From: Balanoglossus misakiensis
Lineage: Eukaryota > Hemichordata
Assembly: GCA_040954595.2 (NCBI GenBank)
Contig: CM082589.2
Span: 4,526,001-4,590,000, forward strand
Direction of reading: 5' to 3'
Length of the DNA: 64,000 bases
How positions within the stretch are numbered: the first letter of the stretch is position 1; every line of letters starts with the position of its first letter. Below are positions 35,572 to 49,300 of the stretch, piece by piece. The position numbers and the translations under genes are program-made. The notes beneath the pieces were generated by a model, which saw only the letters and a list, made by a program, of their open reading frames with translations, made no database searches and was not told the DNA's origin.

Positions 35572-37803
35572 ATGTCTACCGCAACAAATCCGTTCGGTAC
35601 CGTCGACTATACAGTCTTCGCGGCCCTATTGGTGATATCCGTCGCAACGGGATTGTACCAGGCCTTCGTCAAGGGTGGGGCGCGTACCACATCACGGTAA
35701 AGTATCACACATAAAATCTCCTCCAATCAGCAATGTCTACTTGAGAGCTTGCTGCACGCCATGGCTGGCGGAATCAGTCTTTTTAGATGTGCCCCTTTCA
35801 AAATTTCCATCACCCACTTACTTTCATGTAGTTCATTTGTTTCTAAAGATACATGGTAGCAGACAGAAAGTTGGGCGGAGTACCGGCTATGTTCTCCGTC
35901 ATCGTGTCCTTAGTTTCAGCCATAACGATCTTGGGATACACCTCTATTGTATACGCCGACGGAATAACAATAACTGCATTCTTACCGTCGATGCTTCTAA
36001 GTACGCCATTCCTTGCTTATGTAATGGTGCCGGTTTTCTACGACCTTAAACTCGTCACTGCCTATGAGGTATGTGCTCCTGTCTTAAAGAGTTTGCACCA
36101 CCGAGTATATCACCCCACACAACTTTCAACACTACCATTTCGACTCATTTCATCAGATTTGTCTTTGTTTAATCACCACATAATTTCCTGGTGACCGAAC
36201 TTGTATTTTATGCATTCCAGTACTTGGGACTGCGCTTCAACTTTGCACTGAGATTGCTTGTGTCGTCACTATTCATTGTCCAGCAACTATTTGTGAACGC
36301 TGCGTTCCTTCTGAGTCCTGCAATCGCTTTTGAAGCTAGTAAGTATTCCAATAAATCCCTGTATTTCCTTTAGTATACATTGGGAGTCAAAATGCAATAT
36401 CTTTGCAAGAAACATGTGACAGCTTCTAATTAAACATTTTCTTTTCAGTTCAAAATGTTGCTGTGTGGAAGAGCATATTGATTCTCGGCCTGATATGTTG
36501 TTTTTACACCACACTTGTAAGTATAATAAAGTATCCCCTTATATGAACTTGGCGGTTGGCATTTGTGAACATTTTGTATTGTATAATTGAACAACATTCG
36601 TGATCGCCATTTAATTATAGGGCGGTTTGAATGCTGTGATATGGGCCGACGTCTTCCAAGCTGTTTTCATACTTGGTTCTTTAATTGCTGTTGCTGTACT
36701 TGGAAATGCCAAGGCTGGTGGGATAGATCACGTCTATAGATTTAACAGAGACAACGGACGGTTGGATTACAAGTAAGTGGTTTATGTATGCCCACTGTCA
36801 TTTTATGAACTAATCTGGCACGTTGTACAATGAAATATACTTATGTGGCCAAATGTTTTGTGGAGGTAAAGCCGATTTTACGATGAGTAGAGCATATTGA
36901 CTTCAACTCTTTTCCTTTTAGTTTTTCACTGGATCCGACCATACGATTTACCGCTGCCGGCGCGTTCCTCGGTATTGGCCTGAATTCGTTGAGCATGTTT
37001 CTCAGCCAGCCTGCCATTCAACGATATCTTTCCGTGAAGTCACTAAAGCAAGCGAAACTGTAAGTCACCATATTTCTAACAAACGACCACTGTGTGTGGA
37101 CATTTATGGAATCGATTCCTTGTACACGAAACGGGTCGTAAAATGAAACGCTATACACGGAAACTAGAATAGTTCGAATATCGGAGCCTAATTTGCATAT
37201 TTCCATACACCCTTCTAGATCGGCAATGCTTAGTATACCCGCAGCGTTTTGTGTTTTTCCACCAATCTATCTGACCGGGTTCACCGTTTATGCCTATTAT
37301 CATGGTGGTAAGTGCAATTTCTAAATTTCCAGGTAACATCCAAGGTAGATGTTTAACTTTAAGTATATTGAACGAATTAAATTTAATGTAACAAAACATC
37401 ACGACCCTGAATATAATATATTTCGATTCAGAGATGAAACCTCGCATCAATGTGTATCATGAAGTTTCTATTTTAATTTCAACTTTAACATCCGCTCATT
37501 TATTTCAGTTGTTGCTCATTTGCAAACTTTAAAGGTTTCTCCCAACAAGCCTTACTAGTATTTTGGTAGCTAATTACTCTGGAAGTGCGTTGCCAGAAAA
37601 GATTATTGTGAATTCAATCTTGTAAAGAAACATTCTCTTCAGTTTTACAAGCAGCTGGGACGGCAGAAAATGCTAGCCTCCTAATGGCAACAAACGCGAC
37701 CCTCTCACCGAATTTAATGCCGCTAATAAAATCACCAGATCAGGTAATGTAAATGTTTATTGATTGGTTGGTTGACTGATAGGTTGGTTGGTTGGTTGGT
37801 TGG

Positions 37804-37848
<45 letters not shown>

Positions 37849-39658
37849 AATCTTTGCAGTCGTCGAATTATGTTCTTCTTACTTTGTTCTCGCCCAGTCA
37901 AGACGAATACACATTTTCTTTACTTTCAGATCTTGCCGTTTTTTATCAGTTCGGAATTCGGGAAGATTCCTGGGATTCAAGGCATATTTTTGTCTTGTTT
38001 AACTGCTGGAGCTCTTAGGTAATGAGGTTATTATTTATAAGATGTGCAATGTCCTTCTAAATTAGTGTATACATACAATCAATTGGACTGCAATCAATAA
38101 ACTCCGTGTTTCTACTACAAAATAACTGGATTCCCCCCATTCCCCCCCCCCCCCCCCCCGTTTTCTGATTTCAGTTCAGTTTCTTCGAGTATCAACTCCA
38201 TGGCGACGGTCACCATGCAGGATCTTGTGAAACCGTTTCGTGAATGGAGAGCAAGTCGTCAGCAGCGAGCGCCCGTTGCTAATGACACCAAGGATTTGCT
38301 GATTTTAAGTGCACTGTGTAAGTGAGATGATGGGGAAGGGAGAAGGGCAAAGATATAAAAGAAAGGAGGAAACAGTTACAGGTAGCCAGAAAGACGAACA
38401 GGGACATGATATGTATACATATATGGAGAGGCGGCAATAAATTGTGCAGACAAAGATAAATGTTGAGAGATATGGGAGTGGACGATGTAAACAACAAGAC
38501 AAACTGAGATCCAAGTACATGTACATGTAAACAGAATAATGTAAAACAGATACACAAATTCTTTCAGAAAACCCATTAGAGGGACGTAGGCCTTGACACT
38601 CTAATCGCCAAATGTCTTTTTGACTAAATGTCTCTTAACAGGTGCCTCGTATGGTATAATCGGGGTGATTCTAGCCTGTGGACTATGGTCGGTGGATACT
38701 CTCATTCCTCTGGTACAAACGTTTGCCGGAGCACTGGGCGGGCCAAGCACAGCGGTACTCGTGATTGGGATGTTATATAAACGGGCCAATAGCAGGTATG
38801 TAGTATAGGTGACAGTATAGCGTGAATACACCGAACTGGGAAAATTTGAGAATATATTTAGATATTTCTCTTTTGTCTTCACAGGGGGACTTTAATTGGA
38901 ACAGTGACAGGAATACTTGTTGGCATATGGATGGTTATTGGCGGAATGTTTTATCCGGGAAACAAAATGGAGGCTCCCCTTGTTTACCAGGTATATATAC
39001 ATGTACATATGTATTAGTGTCTTCATACCCATATATTATTAGCTCTAAACTCCACACGTTTATCATTTGTTGTAGTATACGTTGCCCATTGCATTTCGTG
39101 CAGCATGTATGGGGTTTGTCAGATTACAATAACTGAACTGTAACAAGCAGCAATCTTGATACTTCAATTGTGGGACAGTTCCTTCCCTATTTTTCATGTG
39201 TGCACATACTGGACAATAAAACTCCATGTCACTTACAGATATCATTCACTTGGTATGGCGTATACAGTCTCGTCGTTGTTATAGTTGTGAGTATAGTCTG
39301 TAGCGAAGTTGTTCGTTGCATATACCCAGAAGAAGCCAAGCGTGTAGTCGACCCTCTCTTGTTGACACCGTACTTGAGGTATACTAAATTCGTTTTATAT
39401 CCTGAAATAAAGAAATTATAATAATAATAATAAAATTAACAAACATTTTCCACTCATTGCGTGATCCCGCGACACCTGGTTAAACATATAATTTTCCGAG
39501 GAATTCTGTCTTCTTTTGCAAGTGTAAAATGTATCCTATTTGGCCAGATTTAATTGAGTGAGGCGAATAATAATGAAGGAAATTTTGATTTCAGACCCAG
39601 GCAACAGATTTCTGAGCCAAACGAGGAGAATAAACCAATCACTACTACTGATCTGTGA
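35572..39658 (+). CDS. SLC5-family sodium/solute symporter, monocarboxylate/multivitamin-transporter-like (15 coding exons, 579 aa)
   Basis: Exons: 35572-35696, 35849-36068, 36221-36338, 36449-36516, 36621-36772, 36922-37059, 37219-37307, 37643-37743, 37930-38018, 38175-38317, 38642-38795, 38885-38990, 39076-39106, 39237-39378, 39595-39658. All junctions are GT/AG and all phases agree (1740 nt). The protein is hydrophobic throughout, as in 13-TM LeuT-fold symporters. Family marks include GTVDYTVFAALL (9-20), ADRKLGGVPAMFS in TM2, AYEYLGLRFN, GGLNAVIWADVFQA and the sodium-symporter signature SSSINSMATVTMQDLVKP (about 370-387). The closest families by eye are the SLC5A6/8/12 branch (biotin/pantothenate or short monocarboxylates); the exact substrate cannot be read from sequence. 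The tail ends TTTDL, a class I PDZ-binding type. The 31-nt exon 39076-39106 was placed because it alone restores the frame between its neighbours. The gene is transcribed away from the cyclase gene. Confidence 0.92.
37770..37850. repeat. (TTGG)n(TTGA)n microsatellite
   Basis: A compound tetranucleotide run (ttggttgg... then ttgattga...) lies in the SLC5 intron between exons 8 and 9. Confidence 0.9.
38142..38159. repeat. Poly(C) tract, 18 nt, near a splice acceptor
   Basis: An uninterrupted C run ends about 15 nt before the acceptor of SLC5 exon 10 (exon starts 38175). It may serve as part of the polypyrimidine tract. Confidence 0.85.
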
Positions 39659-39765
39659 CGTCACGAACGACAAGGAAGAACAGTACGGGCCCAAGTGACT
39701 GGAAACAGTGACGGAATTTGTCTTAAATTTTGACTTTGGCTTTAGGCTCAATTAAATCATATTAA

Positions 39766-39771
39766 AATAAA
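39766..39771 (+). terminator. Candidate poly(A) signal of the SLC5 gene
   Basis: AATAAA about 108 bp after the TGA stop, on the coding strand and followed by a GT-rich stretch (acatgtgtatcg). This is a normal position for a short 3' UTR. An earlier aataaa-like tract at 39.42 kb lies in an intron. Confidence 0.6.
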
Positions 39772-42700
39772 TACATGTGTATCGAATTTATATAGCGTGC
39801 AGGAGTCAAGGTTTAAATAGAGCGTGTGTCGTGTGGGATCGAATGGGATTTTCACCTGCAATAGCTTGTGAATGTCTAGATTGTCGTGTACTGCAGATAA
39901 CACAGCAATACAAATATTGTCAGAAACTTGTCAGAACTCTACACGAAATAACCCCAAATTGCCTTTGATTTTACTGATATCACTGTTTCTCATATGCATG
40001 TATCTATCTAAGCTTACATCTTAATTGTTTGTTACCTAACGACATACATGCAACAATTGACATTTTAATGAAAACGTCAAATGATGGGCGAAAGCAAATT
40101 ATCCCTTGATAGGAAATTTCTATCCTGATGGTACCTTCGATAGTTCGACCCAATTTCATGAAACTCCGCGCCTCGAGCCCAGAGATTAGACACATTAAAA
40201 GTTTCTTTATTATTTTTGTTATTAAAACTTGGACAAGCACCAAGTATACGTTTTTTACAGAATCTGTGTATTCTCGACCAGCGTGTGGTTTCCATTCCGT
40301 GTTAATTCCTACTAGTTGGAGTATATTTATGGTTGCATGTATGTGACCAATAGCGCCACCACAATTGATTCTTCTGTTTCTCTATCATCTCTGTCTGTCT
40401 TTCTTTCTTTCTGTCTGTCTGTCTGACCTCTGTATATCCAAATGACATTCCAGACCGATGCTTTAACCATCCACACTATTAACTCAACGATCAATAGTTA
40501 ATAGCATTTTTCATAGCATAGCAACCAAAATATGAAATAGAACATCTATCATTGACGCACTGACCTCGTTTCTGCTTTCGGCAACGCAGTTCCCCTCCTG
40601 ACTAGCTACTTTTTATATAAAAGTACACATGTAACAGGTTACATATATTGACACGTGGGAGGAAAGTCAATACTGCTTTAATGAATTTTTCAGCGATCAT
40701 CCATATACTGTCAACAGTCGACGTCATTGAGTGTACACAATTTGGCGCAGTTTGCAGTATTAACTTCCCAGATCAGCGAGTTGATATTACACGTAAGGGC
40801 AAATGTGGGGTTCTATTGCTGCAAATGGGATTGCGAATGAATACGTTGATGTAGTGAACTGTGTATATGCGAGCTGTGCGGTTCATACTTTGTGATTAAT
40901 TTCCCATGCGGTCGTTCGCTATCTTATAATGCTGGGAAAATATATGACGTGAACGTTGGGATGTGCACAGTTGTATTTAGGAGTTTAAACAAGCTATAAC
41001 TTTTGGCATTGTTTCCAGAGTATTTTTGTTCTGCCTATCCACCGCGGTTGGTGATTCCATTCTCTGCGCAAGTACAGCAGCGAAGGAGGGCAGTACAGTA
41101 TAGCCATGCATCGGCACTGCTCTTTAACACAGACACTTGCAGGCTCACGTCCTCACAACCTCAAGTGGGCTTGAAGTGTGCTGCGAGTGGGATTCGAGTG
41201 GTGCCAACTGCGAAGGTGTAGCCGGGAACTGGTGAAAATGAGCATCGTTAAGACAGAGTGCTACACTGACGATCAAATGTCGCGCCCTGTTGCGCTGATC
41301 ATAAGTTTAACCAGTGTATTATCACATACATAGACCCACAGATTGTTAATTAATATACACAGGGTAACCGATATGGTATGAGGGATTTTTCAGTTTTTAC
41401 CTCGAGTGGGCATGGGGAATGAGGGGGGGGTCACATTTCACACACCCAGCTGACTTTAAATAGGGGAAAGGTGACATTTTTGAATTTGACAACGATCTGT
41501 CAACTCCCGTCACCAGTGCAATATTCTCACATAGTGTCAAAGACCTTTTGATGAGGGTCACATTACGCAAACAAGGACTACAGATATTTTTAATTTACAT
41601 AATTCGCCAACTGGGTGGCCGTGGCATGAAGCCATGCATCCAGATGCTTGCAATCCCATCGTCGCGGCAACAATGGCGACGGCCTACAGAGGTCATAGCA
41701 ACAACGGCAATCGGTTTCCGCTGCTGCTAGTGCGCTGATTGTCGTAACATTTTCCCCAGAACCAGAATGGGTTGTAGTAATTATGGGATTTTCTCGTTCT
41801 TACAATGTACGTAGCTCAAGGGACCACAGCTTTGTCTGTGAAGGGACAGAAAAATGAGACAAAAAAAAACACAGAGTCAGACTTACCACATGGCTTCCTT
41901 ATAATAACTGAGCATGCGCAACCTCGTTCATAGGCATAGCACCATAGCCGTCTACTAGTAAAATAGAGTTTTGACTTTGATGATAAATATTAAACCAGAG
42001 ATTTCATGATGCCCTTTTCTGATATCCTTTGATGTAAGATCACTTCGATGCGCAGGCCTCTGCAGAGATGAAATTTTACGTGCTCACTTAGCGATACATT
42101 ATTACATTATTCCCTTATCGCGTCATCTGCTGCTGTCGCAGTGCCGGCGTATATAATGGTAGTTCTCCAGAGGAAAAAAATGTGAAGCGTATAAAATGTT
42201 ACATTTATGCAGACGTGTGATATGTCAGACAGAGCGATACCTGTGTTTTCGTGACGTTTTGTGGTCGCGACTCCGATGTCTACCTGACCAGCATTGCAGG
42301 GCCGTGACATCCGGTCTGTGCCAGAGGCTATTCCCAGAACAAAATTAAATTCCCATTAAGAAGAACCAGAGATTGGGGAAGTGGCATCGTTTCATCACAG
42401 TGACATCTGATTTGTTTTCCCTTCCTTGGGTGGAAATGAATTCAACTCGGAGAGTATTTGCTTACCACAAATTTCATTAGACTGATTGGCGTAATGGGTC
42501 GTCAATTGCAACACAGCGTCTCTTTGGCAACCGTATCATCGATCTTGGTCACGGTGCCAAGGAACGGTTATAGCGACCATGGTCATCACGGTGCCTGTTC
42601 GGACAATCGGCTAAAACATAAAATTATAGTGAGTTTTGATCACCACCATAGGTTAGCATGAATTTCATACATAATAAAAAAAAGATCACGTGTTTTGTAA

Positions 42701-43370
42701 TGTTTGTCACAGGGTTCAATCGATTCCCGTTTTTGCATGCGTAATCATTCAAATCACGGATTGCATGTATCTTTTAATGGTTGTAAATCACATTGTTTCC
42801 ATTTCGATTACAAAACGTTGATAACATTTAGAAGATCGTTTTATGTTTATTTTCTTCTTACAGCTCCTAGATACTGGTATTTTATAAACTCATCTACTAC
42901 AGCGTATACTCAGACAGAAGGGTCGTTAATTTAGACCACAATTGGCAAATAACCAATGTTCATTTTTACAGTCATGATACTCAAACAGGATCGACACCAA
43001 TTGGGACTCGTTATTACAATAATGACAAGGATTTGGCAAATACAATAATGACGTCATATTAGAAATTAAACAGAACTAATGAATATAACGAACACAGGTA
43101 ATATCCTTCCTTTTGAATGACCAATTACTGGATAATTCGAAGTTTTCATGTTTTTTTAGAGGGCCATGACGTCATCGACGTGACGTCGGAAAGGTTGTTG
43201 ACTTCCGCCACGTGGTGGCGTTAAGTATTCTCTCAATAACAGCATAGACTCGGGCGAACGCCACTCCATTTTCACAGGGCGAAGTGACGCCAGGGCGAGG
43301 GACGTGGATTTCGCTCGGACACCCGTTTGCAGGTCGGACTGGAATATTTCTAACCGCTGTTCCTCGCGGG
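39772..43370. other. Intergenic region before EF-hand gene 3
   Basis: No certain exon. A short CTGT/CTTT microsatellite lies at about 40391-40425 and a G run near 41.43 kb. A possible alternative Met-Gly-Cys first exon at 41767-41806 is listed separately. Confidence 0.45.
41767..41806 (+). CDS. Possible alternative Met-Gly-Cys first exon of EF-hand gene 3
   Basis: ATG opens MGCSNYGIFSFLQ and runs 13 codons plus one base to a gtacgt donor, the same length and phase as the other acylation exons in the cluster. Joined to the exon at 52492 it stays open. Joined directly to 53910 it would create a TAA stop. The residues after Ser4 are more hydrophobic than in the four firm cases. It may be chance. 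Confidence 0.2.
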
Positions 43371-46300
43371 ATGGGTTGCACGTCGAGTACGAACAAGATA
43401 AAAGGGAGTGAGTATAGATTTATTTTTCTGTTGATGACCGTTTCTTTGCTGAGTGCTACGCAATAGCACCAGATTAGTATGGGGAACATGGCTTTAATGC
43501 GTGTTCAGCGTCGAATGTAACGCATGGGGAACTACATTGATACAGGTAAAACGCGCTGTGATATTTTAGCAATGAAAACATCGTTCAGAATTTTTGCGAA
43601 ACGATATACCATCGTCTCCCCGTGACTGCAATTCGCAAACTACGTCTGATGAAGTCAGCCCGTCTTTCTCTCTCCACCCGATCCGTATACATAGATGAGC
43701 AGCGAACGAACGCTCGCTCTGCGCGCGGCTTTCATTTCACAAGCTCGTCGCAGCCAAGTCGATGTGACCTTCAATTTGCGATCGCGAAGTCACAGAGATA
43801 CACGCACATAAATGAGTATGACTTCCTCGAGGCCTGCTTAAACGGGGACATTTTATAATATTCCCTTCGCCCAGCGCGCATGCATCGATAAAATGGCGAG
43901 GGGAAAATCCCAGCACCGGCCAAAATGCAGAGGTCGTTTTGCCCGCATATTCCCCCATCATTGCGAGTGAGTTCTAATCGGTTTAAGTGCTTATGTACGA
44001 TTAGAAAAGCAAAATAATAGACTGAATAGCCTCGACAGAGCAACATCGCGTGTAATATATGCAAGTTGTATGGTTTTAGCGGATACCCCCATATCAATAA
44101 ACTGCACCAGGGCGATTACAATACAACATCGGTTTTACATAACATAATGACACAGAAATGTATGCTCTCCTGGAGAGCGTAAGGCGCAGTTGCAATAGCA
44201 TCACGACACAAACACTGAATGGGTATGATAGAAGAATTGTCTTCCTGTTGTGCGTCAATGTCACCTGTTTACGGAAAGGGCTTTGTCGGTGTACACGTTC
44301 AAATACGATAAGTATGGGGCAGTTGTGCTGCGGGCGCCGCGAGTATGCGGGCACGGGGGAATTCACTCTGCAGACCGTCAGATGCTGTGGGTCGCACAGA
44401 TAACGGTCACCCCTCACAAAAAACTGTTGACAGATCCATAGGCAATTGGTACGGGCAGCGACGTTGTTGAACATATTGAACCATGATGAACGCCAACACC
44501 ATTGCCGTGACATAGACAGGCAGACATACACACAGACAGACACACATACACACAGACAGACACACATACACACTGACAGACACACATACAGACCCGGTAG
44601 ACAGAAAGCTTACTTAGCATGGGAAATATCCGACTGACGTCGAAATAAAAATAGCTTTTTGAGACCGCTCTCAAAAACAGCGACGCAGAAACGGCATCAA
44701 GCGACAAGTCCCAGACAATGTAAATTAGTATTGCCGGCGATATTCCCGCAGCGATCGACATTTTGTTCATCATAGCAACACGTCGCTTAAAACAGTATGT
44801 TACGGTACAAACGTAACACTAAGAAGCCCCCATTTGCCATGAGTCTTTCAGACATTCGCAGGACGAATAGGCTGCAAAAAATACAGTTAGTATAAATACA
44901 ATGCATCACTGCGTCGACTTATTTTTCGCTCATTATCGCATCAGGTAAACAAAAGGTGGCAACAACTTAATTACCTAATTATAAAGTGTCTTTTATGGAC
45001 AGAGAAAACTCGTTAAATAAAAAAAAGAGGAATTGCAATTTCGTTTGAAAAAAAACAGCGTTATTAATCTAGTTATAGGGCAGAATCGATGACATACTGG
45101 TTGCCACCCAACGATGCGGTGGTTCGTCCGCAAAGAGTGGTAGATAAATACGCCTTTCAGATGAATGCCATTATTTGATTTTCGGTGTCACGACATTCAT
45201 GTCACGTGTACAACACGTGACACTTCGTGGAAAGGAAGCCACCGTGGCTCTACTTATCGTACGAGATAATTTCCGCAAAAACATGCTGACAGCCAAAACC
45301 GGCTGTCAATGTAACATTGGACTATGATATTTGGCGAAAAAGTCGCGGATCACCAGATGGCATCAAGGTATAACACACAGTGAGATGCATAAAGGGATGA
45401 CACATTTATTGTTCGCAACAACATGTTTACAATAGAGGCTATAAATTTTTTATTAACTTCGCAAGTATTTATATAAGCAAAATGCGGTTATACATACATC
45501 GCCTGTTAAATTATAACCATAAGCTTATTCACGATGATCTAAATACATGATCTGGCGAATCAGTATTCCAGACCACGGCGTTGTCGAAAAATTAAAACTA
45601 TGTCACGTGATCGTACAGTTACGTAATAATCACATTTTGTAAGAAGATCATAATAGTTTCTGGAGACCCATCCTGGTGCCCCTTATCATCCAAACTGTTT
45701 GATATTTTGATATCAAGTTCACAGTTTCTCCATTGGGGCTGCCTGCAAATTTCAACCTGTATCACTGACACGAAGGGAGATAAAAAGAAAATTGACGTCT
45801 GTTGGCTAGGTGACTGTACATCACGCTACCAGGAAAAGGCGTTTCAATGAAAGTGTGCGTGTACTGTGATGGTTTTAGCGTTTCCGATTAGATAATGGCG
45901 TTTTACTCTCCATGAGCCAAATCTATGAAAAATGAGAACAAATCCCTCCATGTTTTGGTGAATGCTTATTATTTGTGTTTATTGTACGAGTTGGCTCACA
46001 AAATACAAACGTAAAGACTAATCATCATTAGAAACCATATTGAACATGTTAAAACCATGTTCTGAACAACACACACAGTTTACGTATAATTCCAATCTAC
46101 TGGGGAAGGAAAGCCCATTGATTTATTGGCCATCGGCAAACTCTGTATCTTAATTACCTTTTCGTGTGTTCATTATTCGACATTGTGCTACGGTTGGCTG
46201 AGTCCTCCCTGCGTAATAGCGCTGAGTTTATTGGGAAGTCTGGTCGCGGGAAGGACGAAAATGTTAGTTATGTGGGTGATTGTGACAGCACGCACTAAGT

Positions 46301-49300
46301 CAAGCACACATGCATGTATGCATGAATGTATATACACACACTTGTCTATGACGAGCTGATATATAAAAGATCACTGGAAAATCAGAATACGTCACCATCT
46401 CTGAGATGAACTCCTTTACTTTGCATGGGATCAAATCCCTTGTGTGTGCTAAGGGAAATGGCATACTATACCTTTAACAGACTAAGTGAGTATTAGACTG
46501 TGTTCAGATGTGTGGCCACGCCGCCGGATTGCTTTTGACCTTCTACATTTTAAGGTGTTCAGTGTGAGCTCGTGGAATAAATGTTAGTTACTTGAGGTAA
46601 ATGACATGCGTGCTTGGGATCCAAAATCCCCGCGCGCCAACGCGCCCTTCGGTCAAATCCAGCAGGGACGGACCAGCAGAAGCGCCTTCTGTAAAGTGTT
46701 AAATTGATCATAGGAATCATGCATAGCCCATAAACCACTTCAAAATGAACGTTGACGGGTCAAGTGGACTAATTAGGTGTGATGACTACAGAAAACGGTT
46801 TGCTTTTTAATCCGTCCTTCACTTTTCTAACACTTGGCTGCCATCGTGCGTGTGGATAATGGAATTACTGCTTGAATGATACAATTGACAAAAGAAGCAC
46901 GCAATCAGATTTTGATCATCATCATCAACAACAAACAGCAGCGCAGTGTTGCATTTTCACCCGCTAATCCACCAACAATACGCATGACAGCTGTATCTTT
47001 TCATACAATCCACAAGGAGTACATTGCGGAGGGCACGGGGTTGCCACAGTGCCTCCGTATACCAATCAATTAATGCGCAGCCAAGCATTATTTCTTGGGC
47101 TCGGAGGTCGAAATATTCAAAGATGTTGTCGTAGATTTGACAGTTTACATTATGGTATACGACGACATATTATGTCACCCACGCCTGTTATATATTCAGA
47201 GAACTTTATCTCAAAATATAACGCGGTGACAGTAGAAGTGGGTTTTCTAGCTATTCTCAATAAAAAGGCGAATGCGCGCAGTTTTCCAGTTTATGTTCTG
47301 CGTGTACATCCTTAATTAGAGCGGAGTTAAGGAGTAAACTGCCGCCCGAACACGCGCTTTAATTTGTTTTGACCGCCGGCATTTTCCAGTCTCATAAAAC
47401 CAATTTCCGAGTTCTGTGAGTTTGCTAATCGGAGGCTGTCACTATACAGCGTGTCGTTCCCGTCGTGGTAACAACCTTGGTGACCCCGGGTGACCCAAAT
47501 AACCTGCCACAAGAAATTGTGAATTTCAGTTCGTATAAAATGAAGGTCATAATTTAAACGGAATCATCCAGCTTCTTCGCATACGACTTGGATAGACACG
47601 GTCGCTAGCGTTGTTATGTCATAAGTAACAATGGTCTTTACACATACACATTTCAGGTTGAAATCAGAATAATGGATATTTCTGCATGCTTTGTGTACCT
47701 AATGTTGCCACTAGCAGAACATAAGATCCAAGATCCATCCGCCCACCATAACTCACTTAATCACATTAATTCATTTTGCCGAATGTTATAATTAGATCTT
47801 CGGAGAGGCAGGTACGTTTTGAAAAGATTATGCTGCTATTCAAATATTCATAGCACGTGACGTGGGAATTACCAGCGTATGTTCTACTAATCAGTAAAAA
47901 TGACCTGGCGAAAAAAATTCGCGTAGTCATTCAGAAATACTTCTAGTATTAGTAGTAAAGACGAGGACACCTGCCGCAGTGAAGCAGGTGGCCTCGTTTT
48001 CTTTGGCACATTTATGGTGATTAATAGACCATATAATTATTTCTAAAAATGGCATTATCACGTGATTATTTACAACGACTGAAGTCTTAAAAGGAAAAGA
48101 CTAGTGCCATGTGAAGTTTGAAAATTATATGCCTTGATGGAACAAATTTTGATGATATTTATTTTATTTATTATGACGTAACTACCCATAGACTTGGGGC
48201 AAGTTACAGTACAGTACAAGAAACATGCATCAACAAAGCACATCGAACAATGTCAAATCTATGTATGAAAGGTGTACGTGTATCAAAACAGCTGCGACTA
48301 AAATTCTGACCGAAATGTATAATTACATTAAGAATTTTCTTTTCGAATAAATCAACAACCGCCTCGAGATATCAGCGTTGGACATCGTTGCGCAACGGGA
48401 GTCGCTCACTTGACTCTGTTCTTCTCACATCAAACTTGACATTGAGCGCTGTCTTATTGACAACAACCTTTGAAGGATGCAAATGATTGGCCATTTCCGC
48501 GCTTATTCTTCGTAGCAGGCCAAGAACCACAATGACTGCTATACACGTATACCCTGTTCTTTTGTCATCCAAACATCGCCGACGGCGGGGGTCCGACGTC
48601 ACTGAACGAGGCGTTTCCGCATCAATGTGGTATCATGGCTTCTTAGAGCGTCGCGCTGCAGAATCAAGCTACTGAATCAAGCACTCAAGTTTACCTGGAC
48701 GCGAACAGATGGATGAAATCATCAGACCATGCCGTCTTATGAGAGACAGTTACGACGTTATGGTTGGCAATTTATAGGCCGGGTAACACACTAATGACCA
48801 TTATGCATCATATATCAAGAAAGAAAACAAACAGCAAAGCCGCATTGCTGTCATATATATAAATATTTCACAGGGTGAAACGCGACCAACCGTCGACAAT
48901 TATATCAGTCCAAATCCTCCGGATCTACAGTCGCAATTTCCAAGCAATTCTCTCATAAATATTTTATGGATATTCTTGTGTCATTCTGTATAAAGGTTAC
49001 TCTGAGATTAAATATCTACTGGTTAAACGAAGGACACACTAGTATTCAATGCACATTCATTGTCGTGTTTTGTCGTTTGGACAATAAACGTTGTATGTAA
49101 CCCGAATACGCGCAATGTTGCCTGTACACGTGCGCAAGGCTACTTACATTAAAAATTGCCCCCATGTTACCTGCATGAAGCAGTGAGCTAGCTGCGTACG
49201 TCAATGGGAGTGAATGAAATTTAATAGCGCGGATACGACTCTTTAGTTGCAGACACATGAGACTAATCTTGTCTGGTGTAATATAGTCTAAGCTAGTGTA

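Noticed and set aside
44094-44585. 163-codon minus-strand frame with a Cys/Val/Ser-rich start
   Set aside because: The first part is translation of a CACA/GACA microsatellite. The remainder has no recognisable content.
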